Positions 44,599-54,885 are shown, counted from the first letter of the stretch. The stretch: 64,000 nt of DNA from Sulfuricurvum sp. 17-40-25 (GCA_002282015.1 NCIJ01000001.1:1-64000), one strand, 5' to 3'. The notes: a model not told the origin generated them from the letters alone. Numbers and translations are program-made.

Positions 44599-45555
44599 AT
44601 GAGCATTCGATCCTTTTATAAAAATCTTACTCCTGATCAGCGTAAAGTCGCATTGGTCATTGTTCTCAATATTTTCATTGTCATTGTCGAAAGTACGGTC
44701 GGTGTCATCAGCGGATCACTTGCTCTACTCTCTGACGCGTGGCATAACCTCAGTGATGTTTTAGCGCTTATCGTCACGGCCATTGCTCTGGGCTTAGGGG
44801 CACGTGCCGCATCTTCTAGTATGACCTATGGGTATGTACGCTCCGAGATGATGGCAACATTCATCAATGCGAGTTTTTTATCGCTATTGATGATCTGGGT
44901 GTCTGTAGAAGCAATCGATCGACTCTTACACCCTATACCTGTTGATGGGTGGCTCACCATGATCACTGCAGGAGTAGCACTGATCGTCAATACCGTAAGT
45001 GCCCTGATACTGGGTGGTCATGCGCATGTACACTCACATGACGATGAAGAAGAACACCATCATGATGATCTTAATGTCCGTGCCGCATTTTGGCATATGG
45101 CTAGCGATGCTATTCTTTCACTCGCGGTTGTACTGGGTGGAGGTGCTATGATTTTATGGGGGATACCGTGGATTGACTCTGTATTATCCCTTATTTTTGC
45201 AGCAGTCATTTTAGTTGCCAGTGCTAAACTCATCACTCAGTCATTTTCCAGCCTGATGGATCGTGCCAATCCTGCTATGGTGACCAAGCTAACGAATATT
45301 CTAAACAATCACCCCATGGTGATTCAAACCCATGATATTCATCTCATCAAACCTTCCAGTAAAGAGCGCTATTTTTCCGCTCATATCGTATTGGATGAAA
45401 CACTGACCCTAGGTGAAATCGAAACCATCATCGAGCACTTACGCCATGATCTCTCTCATGCCGGAGCAACCCATGTGTTACTGCAACCAGAGACTTCAAA
45501 ATACGCACACAGCAATGAACAATGTGATGGACATATCCATCCTCACACACACTAA
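44599..45555 (+). CDS. cation diffusion facilitator (Zn/Cd/Co exporter)
   Basis: A 318-residue CDF transporter with six membrane spans. The metal-site motifs SDAWHNLSDV and HMASDAILSL carry the transport His/Asp residues. A His-rich loop (HAHVHSHDDEEEHHHDD) between spans 4 and 5 and a His-rich tail (HIHPHTH) bind metal. It exports Zn or similar ions in exchange for protons. A TATAAT -10 lies at 44568-44573. It lies near but outside the ars operon. Confidence 0.93.
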   Translation: MSIRSFYKNLTPDQRKVALVIVLNIFIVIVESTVGVISGSLALLSDAWHNLSDVLALIVTAIALGLGARAASSSMTYGYVRSEMMATFINASFLSLLMIWVSVEAIDRLLHPIPVDGWLTMITAGVALIVNTVSALILGGHAHVHSHDDEEEHHHDDLNVRAAFWHMASDAILSLAVVLGGGAMILWGIPWIDSVLSLIFAAVILVASAKLITQSFSSLMDRANPAMVTKLTNILNNHPMVIQTHDIHLIKPSSKERYFSAHIVLDETLTLGEIETIIEHLRHDLSHAGATHVLLQPETSKYAHSNEQCDGHIHPHTH

Positions 45556-45567
45556 AAGTATTAAGGG

Positions 45568-47433
45568 TTAGAGCTTACTGACAATCGATTTAATCTCACT
45601 GACAAGCGCTTGCTGTCGGGCGTAAAGGTATTCGATCAAAAAGCTCTCATACGGCTCTTCCAAATCGAGAAGGACAACTACTTTCGTATAGTCTTCCATC
45701 TCTTTTATAAACTCAATATGTCCTGTTACAATCATACTTACTGCGCCACTTTCTGAACGTTTTGAGGGGAGATGAAAATGTAATGTTACGAGTGTTCCAA
45801 GATCCGGAACCCCTTTAATGTTATTGACTCTACACGCAATTGATTTAATAGAAATATCCAATATCGAAGCTGAAATAACACTTTTAAGAGCATTCATAGT
45901 GAGGTGCATCCTATGATCGCTTTGTATGCGAATGTGTTGACGACTGTTTGCAGATGCTTTTAAAGGGAGGAAATTACGGAAAACCGCTATCTTTCTCCCT
46001 ATATCGACGATTTTTATCTCACCTGCAATGTCAAAAGGGAGATTCGTCCCTTGGATAACGATACTTTTTTCAACCTGCATCGCATAACCTTGGATCTTTT
46101 CAATCGCCATGTATACTAAGCCATCTGCAATTTTGATAATTTGCCCTATGGTATTAATACGTATTCCTTTATAAAAGTTGAGCAGTTTAACTTGAGATTT
46201 TGATAAAAATAGCTTCTCTAAATAATGTAAAGCCTGATCTTTACTGTCCAGTGATTTATCGTCAAAAGTGACCTCATGATAAACGAGATGAGACAAATCA
46301 CTCACTATGAGCTCTCTTTGATTAATATGATCAATGATATTGATCGCTTTATTCAATTCCAGTCTAGACATATCAATAACAAAAGAATCCAAAATAGGAG
46401 TAGCCCCGTTCACTGAAACTTGTGCAGCTACATTCTCATGCAGTCGTTCCAAACCTTCTTTTAGTTCATCGAGTGAATTTCCTTCATCAATAATGGTAAA
46501 GACATCTTTATGCCAAAGGGCGATATTGGCCATCGCATTGAATTGTTTTTTGGCCATCTCAAAGATTTCTTTACATAGTTCATTGTATACGTCTTCACCG
46601 AACTCTTCAATAATCTTCTCTTCATTTTCAATCATCATGATAATAACAGGAATTGGCTCACTCTCTGACTTATGAACGACAAAGGCATCTTTTAAAATCT
46701 CAATAAAATTAATTCGATTCAGAAATAATTTGTCTGCTTTTTTAAATGCTCCTCCTATTGGGCTCATCTCTACTAACATTTCACTATCATTGATTTTATG
46801 CGCATCCACTAAAAAAGATTCTGTGACTTTTTTATGATTAATCAATTCACGTATTTCAGGGGTTGTGACTTGTTTTAAAAAGTGTGCTGAATCCGTTGTA
46901 TCAAATGCATTAAGGGCTGAAAGACCATAAAACTTTTTAAAAGCATCATTGGCAAATGTACCCTTGTTCCCGCGATATATCCAATACATATGCGCTGTAT
47001 TATCAACCACCTGTTTATAATTTAACACTACCAGAGATTCATTATGCTTTTTAATAATACTTGGAAGAGTGGATAGCATCATCGTCGCAAACTCTTGTTC
47101 ACTTGTAATGTATTGTCCCACATGACCTGCTCTGTAACCAAGAGCCTCTTTATACACAGAAATATTTAGATTATCCGAAAGGAGAAAGGTTTCAAGACGC
47201 TGTATTTGTCCACTCAACGTACGTGAACTTGGCAAGGAAATATTTTCCAGAGATCCATTCACGATAAGAATATGACATGATAAAGCTTTAGATGTTATCT
47301 CAGAAAAATTGATACGACGCATCGTCCTAAAATAATCTAAACCTACTTTACAGACAACACTGCTGTTTTCTTCATCGCCGATGACCAAGAGGTCAAAAAA
47401 TTTGGTGTATTTACTAATCTTTTCCATCGGCAT
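45568..47433 (-). CDS. large signalling protein with PAS-like region, degenerate GGDEF-like region and PilZ-like C-terminus
   Basis: A 621-residue cytoplasmic protein. Residues about 120-220 look PAS-like (YWIYRGNKGTFANDAFKKFY), the middle resembles a GGDEF fold without GGDEF, and the C-terminal 120 residues resemble PilZ: RxxxR is present in SRQHIRIQ, and the second motif reads DISIKS instead of the usual DxSxxG. A c-di-GMP effector is plausible given the cyclase gene 1.1 kb away. Domain assignments are by eye, so moderate confidence. Confidence 0.6.
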   Translation of the reverse strand: MPMEKISKYTKFFDLLVIGDEENSSVVCKVGLDYFRTMRRINFSEITSKALSCHILIVNGSLENISLPSSRTLSGQIQRLETFLLSDNLNISVYKEALGYRAGHVGQYITSEQEFATMMLSTLPSIIKKHNESLVVLNYKQVVDNTAHMYWIYRGNKGTFANDAFKKFYGLSALNAFDTTDSAHFLKQVTTPEIRELINHKKVTESFLVDAHKINDSEMLVEMSPIGGAFKKADKLFLNRINFIEILKDAFVVHKSESEPIPVIIMMIENEEKIIEEFGEDVYNELCKEIFEMAKKQFNAMANIALWHKDVFTIIDEGNSLDELKEGLERLHENVAAQVSVNGATPILDSFVIDMSRLELNKAINIIDHINQRELIVSDLSHLVYHEVTFDDKSLDSKDQALHYLEKLFLSKSQVKLLNFYKGIRINTIGQIIKIADGLVYMAIEKIQGYAMQVEKSIVIQGTNLPFDIAGEIKIVDIGRKIAVFRNFLPLKASANSRQHIRIQSDHRMHLTMNALKSVISASILDISIKSIACRVNNIKGVPDLGTLVTLHFHLPSKRSESGAVSMIVTGHIEFIKEMEDYTKVVVLLDLEEPYESFLIEYLYARQQALVSEIKSIVSKL

Positions 47434-47565
47434 ACGAAAACTCTTTTATAATAGATTGATTACTTAATTGTAGCGTGTTCTTATAAGTCTCGCGCAAAAA
47501 ATAGATTAAAATACACATATAATGAGCATTAGGGTAAAATTTCAAAAATATTTACAGGAATTTTA

Positions 47566-48864
47566 ATGCTTCGCTTTGCACCAAGCCCGACAGGAGATAT
47601 GCACATCGGCAATCTTCGAGTCGCTTTATTTAATCATATTATGTCAAAAAAACGAAATGAACCTCTTCTCCTACGCATTGAGGATACCGATAAAGAGCGC
47701 AATATAGAGGGAAAAGAACTTGAGATTTTGGAACTTTTGGCTCTATTCGGTATCCAACATGAAGAACATCAACTCCAAAGTAATAATCTGAAATTTCATC
47801 GTGCTATGGCGTTACAGCTTTTACACGATAAAAAAGCGTTTAGCTGTTTTTGTACTCCCGAAACACTTGACGCCAAACGCGACGCTGCCAAAGAAGCCAA
47901 ACAAGCGTATCGTTATGACGGCACGTGCGCAAATCTGCATGCCGAAGAAGTGATCGATAATATGGCACCGTTTACAGTTCGTATTAAGAAGCCCTCCCAC
48001 AGCATCAGTGTACAGGATATTATTAAAGGCGAGTCTTCCTTTGCCCCTGATGATATCGACAGTTTTATCATCATGCGTACCGATAAATACCCAACCTATA
48101 ATTTTGCCTGTGCCGTAGACGATATGCTCAGCGATGTTTCCCTCATTATCCGCGGAGAAGACCACTTTAGCAATACCCCCAAACAAATCGCGATTCATCA
48201 AGCTCTTGGATACGAGCGTAAAATAGAGTACGCGCATCTACCAATCATTCTTAACAATGAGGGTAAAAAGATGTCCAAGCGTGATGATGCTTCCAGCGTC
48301 AAATGGCTTTTAGAAGAGGGTTTTATACCTGAAGCTATTATGAATTATCTTATTTTGATCGGTAACAAAACACCCAATGAGATCTTTACGATTGAAAATG
48401 CTATCACGTGGTTTGATCTGGCAACGATTTCAAAGTCCCCTGCCCATTTTGACATTGACAAACTCAAATTCATCAATCGCGAACATCTCAGAATGATGGA
48501 TCCAAAAGAGCTCTCCCGTTACGTTGGATTTGCGGATGAAGAAATTGGACGATTGGCAAAACTCTTTTTAGATGAAGCTCCAACACTCAAAGAACTTCGA
48601 ACTAAAATCAGTGCTATTTTTTCCCCGAAAATTGTTCCGGATGAATATAAAGAAGGATTCGATATTCTACGTGATTTAACACTCAAAGCTCCCCATTATG
48701 ATGACTATGAATCCTATAAAGCGTATTTGATACAACACAGCGGGCTAAAAGGTAAAAACCTCTTTAAACCCTTGCGTATTCTCATCGGAGGTTGTGAACA
48801 CGGTCCGGAAATGGGTGATCTGTATGAACATCTCAAAAATTACATAAAAGAGGTAGTAAAATGA
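47566..48864 (+). CDS. gltX: glutamyl-tRNA synthetase
   Basis: A 432-residue class I synthetase. It opens with FAPSPTGDMHIGNLRVALFN (HIGH-type motif HIGN) and has the KMSKR-type loop KKMSKRDDASS. Campylobacterota carry two GltX paralogues, one of them for tRNA-Gln mischarging; which one this is cannot be told here. ATGA overlap with yggT. The gltX-yggT-slt order is shared with other members of the phylum. Confidence 0.95.
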   Translation: MLRFAPSPTGDMHIGNLRVALFNHIMSKKRNEPLLLRIEDTDKERNIEGKELEILELLALFGIQHEEHQLQSNNLKFHRAMALQLLHDKKAFSCFCTPETLDAKRDAAKEAKQAYRYDGTCANLHAEEVIDNMAPFTVRIKKPSHSISVQDIIKGESSFAPDDIDSFIIMRTDKYPTYNFACAVDDMLSDVSLIIRGEDHFSNTPKQIAIHQALGYERKIEYAHLPIILNNEGKKMSKRDDASSVKWLLEEGFIPEAIMNYLILIGNKTPNEIFTIENAITWFDLATISKSPAHFDIDKLKFINREHLRMMDPKELSRYVGFADEEIGRLAKLFLDEAPTLKELRTKISAIFSPKIVPDEYKEGFDILRDLTLKAPHYDDYESYKAYLIQHSGLKGKNLFKPLRILIGGCEHGPEMGDLYEHLKNYIKEVVK

Positions 48865-49154
48865 ACCCATTGGACGGAATAATCAACGGTCTTGGCGGTA
48901 TTGTGCATTCACTGCTTACGGTGTATATTTGGATCGTCATCATCGGTGCTCTACTAACATGGGTTCGTCCTGACCCTTATAATCCTATTGTCCAGATTAT
49001 CTATCGTTTAAGCGAACCAGCCTATCGTTTGGTACGACGCATGATGCCAACCGTTTTTAATGGCTTGGATCTTGCCCCTTTAATCATTATTATTTTGCTC
49101 CAAGTGGCCGACGTAATATTGGTTAACATTATCAATGCTCTGGTTTTATCATGA
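48861..49154 (+). CDS. YggT family membrane protein
   Basis: A 97-residue protein with two membrane spans (VYIWIVIIGALLTWVRPDPY and LIIIILLQVADVILVNII) and the family motif RPDPYNPIVQIIYRLSEPAY. YggT proteins are linked to cell-shape and osmotic or membrane-complex functions, but no biochemical role is established. It is coupled on both sides by ATGA overlaps to gltX and the transglycosylase gene. Confidence 0.9.
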   Translation: MNPLDGIINGLGGIVHSLLTVYIWIVIIGALLTWVRPDPYNPIVQIIYRLSEPAYRLVRRMMPTVFNGLDLAPLIIIILLQVADVILVNIINALVLS

Positions 49155-50788
49155 TGCGCTCTGCTCTCGTATCCCTGCTTCTTTTTTCCAGTGCTTTTGG
49201 GATATCGTTAGACGATATTAACGACAAGCCCTCATCACGTCAAAAGAACTTTTTACTTTGGCAATACCTGCGTCAAGATATTACGCCATCTCAAGCCAGC
49301 GATGCGTTTTATCAAGTTGATAATGTGAATGAACGCTTTTTCTTTGATTATGCCGATAAAACCGATGAAGCAGAAATAAAATACACTGCCAAATGTATGC
49401 GTGAACCTGCTACTAATTTTCCAATAATCGAACAAGACGACTGTTTAATGCTAGCCCTAAGCCCTGCTAAAGCTATCGCATTAAAAAACGAAGAGCGAGA
49501 AGCAATCGCTGTACGTCTTAACAATAAATTTGGCAATATTCAATGGTTACGTGCTATGAATCAAGAGACTTTTTACACTTCTGCAGAAAATTTGAATAAT
49601 GAAACCACTCTTTTTCGCTTAGCAGGGGCTAACTATCGGTATGAGCATTTTAACCATACCTTAACGCCTGAAGTTCTAAGTGCTCTGTCTGATTTGCATT
49701 CATTTGGCTCTATTGTCCATTTAGCCGTCAGTGATCCAAAAATGGATCAGCTACAACAATCTTTGTCCGACATTACCGGTGGAAGATTTGATCCACAGAC
49801 CCATTTCTTCTTGGCTATGAATTCGATTAAATACGGAAAACTCGGTATTGCCCTGGATCACCTCAAAGAGGCACGATCTCGTTATTACTATACGATGGAT
49901 AAGGACAAAACGCTTTTTTGGATGTATCAGATTACCAAAGACCAAAACTATCTTACAGAACTTTCACAGAGTCTGGACATCAATATGTATGTCCTGTATT
50001 CACGAGAACTACTGAACCTACCGACAGAAAACTATTTCACAACCTTGCCTACAAGAGAACATCCTGACAGTATCAAAGGAATCAACCCCTTTGAATGGAG
50101 AAGCTTTTCCCAAGAGATTATGGCCTCTAAGCCTGAGACCGTGAGTGACCTCATCGACCGTTGTGATGGTAATGAATCTATAGGGATACAAGGATTTATT
50201 CTTGAACATACTTATGGCCCTTATATTCACAATTTCACTATGGCCTATGATCAATATATGACCTCTATCAGCACCGATAAAAAAGCACTTATGTACGCTT
50301 TGATGCGTCAGGAAACTCAATTTATTCCTGGACTGATCTCACGTTCATTTGCGCTTGGTTTGATGCAAATCATGCCGTTTAATGTGGACAGTATCAGTAA
50401 AGTTCATCCGCTAAAACCCACTGCCTATTTTGACATGCTAAAACCTGAGCTTAGTATCGCCTATGCAATTTCCCATCTCAAGCATTTGGAAGAGAAATAC
50501 TACAATCCAATTTTGATAGCTTACGGCTATAATGCAGGATTTGGATCGACAAAGCGACTTTTGACTGAGGGTGGAAGATTTTTACCGGGGGAATATGAGC
50601 CGTTTTTAAGTATGGAGCTCATGGGTAATGATGAAAATAGGGAGTACGGTAAAAAAGTACTCGCCAACTACGTCATCTATAAAAAAGAATTGGGAGAAGA
50701 AGTGAAAATCACTTCCCTTTTTGATAATTTAATACAACCGAGCCAGTCTGATTATTTTCGAGCTGAAGCGTTAAAGCTCCCTCGCTAA
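49151..50788 (+). CDS. slt: soluble lytic murein transglycosylase
   Basis: A 545-residue periplasmic enzyme. Signal peptide SALVSLLLFSSAFGISL, a long helical superhelix domain, and a C-terminal SLT domain with the catalytic Glu in LMRQETQFIP, then ALGLMQIMP and AYGYNAGFG. It cleaves glycan strands to 1,6-anhydromuropeptides. Its last 80 bases overlap the convergent lipoprotein gene on the other strand. Confidence 0.92.
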   Translation: MMRSALVSLLLFSSAFGISLDDINDKPSSRQKNFLLWQYLRQDITPSQASDAFYQVDNVNERFFFDYADKTDEAEIKYTAKCMREPATNFPIIEQDDCLMLALSPAKAIALKNEEREAIAVRLNNKFGNIQWLRAMNQETFYTSAENLNNETTLFRLAGANYRYEHFNHTLTPEVLSALSDLHSFGSIVHLAVSDPKMDQLQQSLSDITGGRFDPQTHFFLAMNSIKYGKLGIALDHLKEARSRYYYTMDKDKTLFWMYQITKDQNYLTELSQSLDINMYVLYSRELLNLPTENYFTTLPTREHPDSIKGINPFEWRSFSQEIMASKPETVSDLIDRCDGNESIGIQGFILEHTYGPYIHNFTMAYDQYMTSISTDKKALMYALMRQETQFIPGLISRSFALGLMQIMPFNVDSISKVHPLKPTAYFDMLKPELSIAYAISHLKHLEEKYYNPILIAYGYNAGFGSTKRLLTEGGRFLPGEYEPFLSMELMGNDENREYGKKVLANYVIYKKELGEEVKITSLFDNLIQPSQSDYFRAEALKLPR

Positions 50789-51200
50789 ACGTTTTGTAAC
50801 GAATCAAATAAAACCGGTTCCACGTATTGCGAACCGGGATAAGATTTCGTCGAAGATCTTTTTCAGGTAATTCTTCCATTTCAACCGGTTCTTTACCGTT
50901 TAGTGTCAAATGGTAGCCGATATCGTTAATATCTCTTTTCTTAACACTTCTGATGTCATTTTCAAAATAAATAGCAGCAATAAAATACTCGCCATCCTTA
51001 TATTGTTGTGGATAAACAGGATTTAAATACAAAGCAGAAATAATCGCTTTAGTCTCCAGTGAGAGAACAATACTGTCTGTTCGTAACTCTTCAATTGAAC
51101 GTTCATGGGCTGCATCCATTTTAAAAAGATCAAAAGCCCCTTTATCGGCACATCCGCTCATAGTTAAAAGTGCAATAAGCGAAAGTATGGAAAATCGCAT
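50709..51200 (-). CDS. small lipoprotein of unknown function
   Basis: A 163-residue protein with a lipoprotein signal (MRFSILSLIALLTMSGC, lipobox LTMSGC) and a beta-rich mature part. A homologous lipoprotein gene between slt and mobB-fbp is, from memory, a campylobacterial feature. AAAGGA before the ATG. Its 3' end overlaps slt by 80 bases in convergent orientation. No function known to me. Confidence 0.8.
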   Translation of the reverse strand: MRFSILSLIALLTMSGCADKGAFDLFKMDAAHERSIEELRTDSIVLSLETKAIISALYLNPVYPQQYKDGEYFIAAIYFENDIRSVKKRDINDIGYHLTLNGKEPVEMEELPEKDLRRNLIPVRNTWNRFYLIRYKTFSEGALTLQLENNQTGSVVLNYQKGK

Positions 51201-51297
51201 AGGTATCCTTTATTTGATTCATGTTCACTATCTTAACGAAATTTCAATGATAGTTGACTTCAAGGTTACCTAGTAGAAATATCGTAAATAACTTCAT

Positions 51298-52542
51298 TTA
51301 AAAATACTGAGTGATTCCTACTTGGAAAAGCCAATCTTCGGAGGGTGTATGCAGTCTTGCCATATCCGCCCTCAGTAAAAGATTTGTAAAACCAGTTGGA
51401 ATAACTCTCACACCAGCCCCAGTACTTAAAGCATTTACCCACCCTGCATTATTCCCATCCATGTCCATAGGGCGGAATCGTGCCATATCAACGAATAAGA
51501 CTGGCTGTATAAATGTTCTTTCCCACACTTCCATTGAATGTCTTACTTCTAGATTAAGATAGCCAAGTGCGGAAGTCCTAAAAAATGAATCATCTAGGCC
51601 TCTTACCCCAGACTGACTACCAATTAGTAAGCTGTGATTCACATTCCCAGAATTGACGGCAGCTAATTTTCCATTCATCACCAAACTTGTATTTTCTGCT
51701 AAAGGAGTTGCCGCAATAAACTTTGCCGCGGCTTCTCCTCGAAAGTCTCCATTTGTCATCATTCCAGGGCGCATTTCAATAGCACCTTTGAAACCATGTG
51801 GGTTAAGGTCGTCCCAACTGTATCGGTCATAAATCACTTCAAACAATGTACCAAAATAAGTGGCACTATCTAGATTTTTATTACTATTAACATTTGAATA
51901 ATCTTCACGATATACCTGAACTTGAAATTCATATAATAAAGGTGAATCATACTTAAACGGACTGACCAGTTCAAAGAAACCGCCCAAACGATCTCTTGTC
52001 CAAGCATCATCTTCATCATCATTAAAACGAAAAGAAGAACTAAGCCCATAGACTTCAAGCTCTCTTGACCATCTGTTATGACGGTAGCTGTGCTCATCAA
52101 TCCATGCCATAAAATTTAAATTTCGATCATTGTAACCGATCTTCCCTCCAAGCTTAGTTCCAGTTCCTAAAAAATCATGTTCATTGACGCCCAATACAGC
52201 AGACGTATCCTGAATCGTTTTACCAGTAGAGAGCCCTATAATGGGAGAAAGCGTTGCCTTTCGACGAACTTCAAGAAGCAACTTGTCCTCAACCTTACTT
52301 ACTTTAACAAAATCAAATATACCAAGATTCTTGATTCTACGGCTATATTCAGCTATTTCAGCGTTGGTCAGTGCAGTGGGGAGCTGTCGTGGAAGTATCT
52401 CTATTAGAGCTTCTTTTTTAGTGGAACCATTTCCTTGAATTTCAATACTGTTTACTTCAAACACTTCATCATAATCAGACTGGGAAAAAGCTTCACTTGA
52501 TAACAATAGACTAACGACAACACAAAACACTTTTAACATCAT
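51298..52542 (-). CDS. Omp85-superfamily outer-membrane protein with one POTRA domain
   Basis: A 414-residue protein. Signal peptide (MMLKVFCVVVSLLLSSEAFS), a single POTRA-like domain (about 30-95, VNSIEIQGNGSTKKEALIEI), and a beta-barrel with the lid-loop motif SGVRGLDDSFF and a terminal aromatic residue (QYF). It is shorter than BamA (usually five POTRA) and resembles small Omp85 proteins of unsettled function. It has 90 bases to the lipoprotein gene and stands downstream of the two-component genes on the same strand. Confidence 0.82.
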   Translation of the reverse strand: MMLKVFCVVVSLLLSSEAFSQSDYDEVFEVNSIEIQGNGSTKKEALIEILPRQLPTALTNAEIAEYSRRIKNLGIFDFVKVSKVEDKLLLEVRRKATLSPIIGLSTGKTIQDTSAVLGVNEHDFLGTGTKLGGKIGYNDRNLNFMAWIDEHSYRHNRWSRELEVYGLSSSFRFNDDEDDAWTRDRLGGFFELVSPFKYDSPLLYEFQVQVYREDYSNVNSNKNLDSATYFGTLFEVIYDRYSWDDLNPHGFKGAIEMRPGMMTNGDFRGEAAAKFIAATPLAENTSLVMNGKLAAVNSGNVNHSLLIGSQSGVRGLDDSFFRTSALGYLNLEVRHSMEVWERTFIQPVLFVDMARFRPMDMDGNNAGWVNALSTGAGVRVIPTGFTNLLLRADMARLHTPSEDWLFQVGITQYF

Positions 52543-52662
52543 AATCGACCTTCAATAATTTTAGTATTACCCCTGTTTTCAAACAGCAGTTAATCCTAAA
52601 ATCATAGCTCTTGGAGATGACATGAATATATCAGAATAATTACATTTTTGTAATGCTAGAAA

Positions 52663-54066
52663 CTAAGCGGGAAAAATAATGCGAAAGGTGCATCCTCTGA
52701 TCTGATTATTTTTCACTTCAATATGGGATTGATGTGCATTTATAATCGCCTTAACAAAACTTAGACCAAGTCCCAGCCCTTGAGTTGATCTACTTATATC
52801 GCCACGATACAATCGATCCCATATTTTAGGCATATCCTGTTCTGGGATACCTGGCCCCTCGTCTATAACTTCTAAAATGATATTCTTATTTTTTCTCAAT
52901 CCTTTTATAACTATACAAGAGTCATCAGGAGCATATTTAATAGCATTATCAATAATATTTGCGAATGCTTGAAGCAATCGTCCTTTATCTCCGTTGATAC
53001 ATAGATTTGGAGCAACTTCACTTTTGATCTCAATATTTTTATCTTCACCAATAAATCTATAAATGTTAAGCACATTTTCTACAAGTTCATAAAGAGATAA
53101 ATCTTCTTTATTAAGCAACATTGTCCCTGTCTCAACTTCTGATATATCCATTATGGTATCTAGCATTTTTAATATGGTCTCAGATGTTTCTTGACATTCG
53201 ATAAGTGCATTTTCTAATGCTGAATGATGAGTCTCACTCGTTATATCTTTTAATACTGTGTGAACAGCATTTTGCATTCTCATCACGGGTGTTCGAAGAT
53301 CATGGGCAACATTGTCTAATGTTTCTTTCATCCCTTGTACTAACTTTTCATTTTGATCCTGCATTTGATTAAACATAGCTCCCAACGTGTCTAATTCATC
53401 TTTATTACCCACTAATGGAACTCTTGAACCTAAAAGTCCCGAACGAATTTCTTGTACAGTATCCGTAAGCCATCGCACAGGAGTCAGAATTTTTTTGGAA
53501 AACAGGTGCCCTATAATAAATGAAATCAATACAAAAGGGATCAAGCCGATAAAAAAAGATTCTATAAATTGCCATAAAAATGCTTCTCTGTCTTCTGTAT
53601 CCTTGCCTATTTGTAATATATTTCCATTTGGGAGCTTTTTAGACAAGATTTCAATATCATCTCCGAACTTTGGACTTGAGAATGCAAGCCATTCTCCTTT
53701 GTCTGCGTTTTTTTGTAAAAACACATCAAGCTCAGTCAATGCATTAGTCTGCCCAACGATTTCCATAGACTCTGGAGCATAAATAAATACTGTTTTTCCC
53801 AAATCTGACTGATAACGAACGAGAAAATGATTTCTATCGAGGATATTTTGATTTAAAATTCTAAATTGAAAACTTTCCACCCCATCTTTTTCGAGCAATA
53901 ATGAATACTCTTGAAATTTGACTTCTAAAAGATCCTTATCCTTGTTTTTCAATAATCTGTCTAGAATATACCCTGTCAGAAAAAAGAGCAGTAAAGCTCC
54001 TATAATAAAAGACAAAACATAAAAAACAGTGATTTTTGTACTAATTCGACTCAAAAATATAGCCAA
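52663..54066 (-). CDS. membrane sensor histidine kinase
   Basis: A 467-residue kinase: two membrane helices (about 15-35 and 167-190) around a periplasmic sensor, a HAMP domain, the phospho-accepting H box NVAHDLRTPVMR, and an ATPase domain (NIIDNAIKYAP, DEGPGIPE, GLGLGLSFV). It probably starts at a TTG and overlaps the response regulator gene by 26 bases. The sensor resembles those of heavy-metal/CusS-type kinases in layout, but the signal is unknown. Confidence 0.9.
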   Translation of the reverse strand: MAIFLSRISTKITVFYVLSFIIGALLLFFLTGYILDRLLKNKDKDLLEVKFQEYSLLLEKDGVESFQFRILNQNILDRNHFLVRYQSDLGKTVFIYAPESMEIVGQTNALTELDVFLQKNADKGEWLAFSSPKFGDDIEILSKKLPNGNILQIGKDTEDREAFLWQFIESFFIGLIPFVLISFIIGHLFSKKILTPVRWLTDTVQEIRSGLLGSRVPLVGNKDELDTLGAMFNQMQDQNEKLVQGMKETLDNVAHDLRTPVMRMQNAVHTVLKDITSETHHSALENALIECQETSETILKMLDTIMDISEVETGTMLLNKEDLSLYELVENVLNIYRFIGEDKNIEIKSEVAPNLCINGDKGRLLQAFANIIDNAIKYAPDDSCIVIKGLRKNKNIILEVIDEGPGIPEQDMPKIWDRLYRGDISRSTQGLGLGLSFVKAIINAHQSHIEVKNNQIRGCTFRIIFPA

Positions 54067-54721
54067 CTCCTCTTAACGTAGATATGGTCTTTTTTTCAAA
54101 GTTTTTATCTATTTTATTTCTCAATCGGAATACTAGAACATCGACAACATTAGTCTGGGGATCAAACTGACTGTCCCATACCCCCTCGAGTATTTGAGTT
54201 TTCGTTAGTACGCATCCAGGATGCCTCATAAAATATTCTAACAACAAAAATTCTTTTTTTTGAAGTTCAATTATTTCTCCCTCTCGGCTTACTTTTCTCG
54301 CAATAAGATCCATCGAAATATCACCTAATTGTATCGAGTTTTGGGTAGGCATTGCATGGGCAGTGGAGCGCCTCAAAAGAGCTTGGACTCTCGCCAAAAG
54401 TTCTCCAAATGAAAATGGCTTAGTGAGGTAATCATCACCTCCTAATTGTAAACCTTTTATTCTATCGGCCACGCTTCGCTTCGCACTCAAAATAAGAATT
54501 GGAATTTTTGCATCAAGATGACGAATTTTTGTTATTAGGGTAAAGCCATCCATTTTAGGAAGCATAAGATCCAAAACCACAAGGTCATACGTATAGGTGG
54601 ATAAATAATCAAAGCCCTCTTCACCATCCAAGCAAAGATCAACAATATAACCCGACTCTTTCAAACCTTGGGCAAGATAATCGGAAATTTTTTTATCGTC
54701 TTCAATCAATAACACTCTCAT
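54041..54721 (-). CDS. OmpR/PhoB-family response regulator
   Basis: A 226-residue regulator with an N-terminal receiver (acidic pocket LLIEDDKK, phospho-acceptor Asp in VVLDLMLPKMDG, Lys in YLTKPFSFGELLARV) and a C-terminal winged helix (DPQTNVVDVLVFRLRNKID). Cognate to the overlapping kinase. The Omp85 gene follows on the same strand and may be a target. Confidence 0.94.
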   Translation of the reverse strand: MRVLLIEDDKKISDYLAQGLKESGYIVDLCLDGEEGFDYLSTYTYDLVVLDLMLPKMDGFTLITKIRHLDAKIPILILSAKRSVADRIKGLQLGGDDYLTKPFSFGELLARVQALLRRSTAHAMPTQNSIQLGDISMDLIARKVSREGEIIELQKKEFLLLEYFMRHPGCVLTKTQILEGVWDSQFDPQTNVVDVLVFRLRNKIDKNFEKKTISTLRGVGYIFESN

Positions 54722-54885
54722 CGTCTTAACCTACTTATAAAATAATCACTAAAATGCATCAACAAAATTATACAGCGGCTAATCCTTATATAGCTTACTA
54801 TCCTAGAATACGGTCAATTTAATACCATTTGGCAATTAACGATGTAAAAAACTCTAAAACCCCTATACTGTTTGGGGAAAGTTGT

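Noticed and set aside
47821-48237. 138-codon open frame antisense to gltX
   Set aside because: Fully covered by the gltX catalytic domain; shadow frame.
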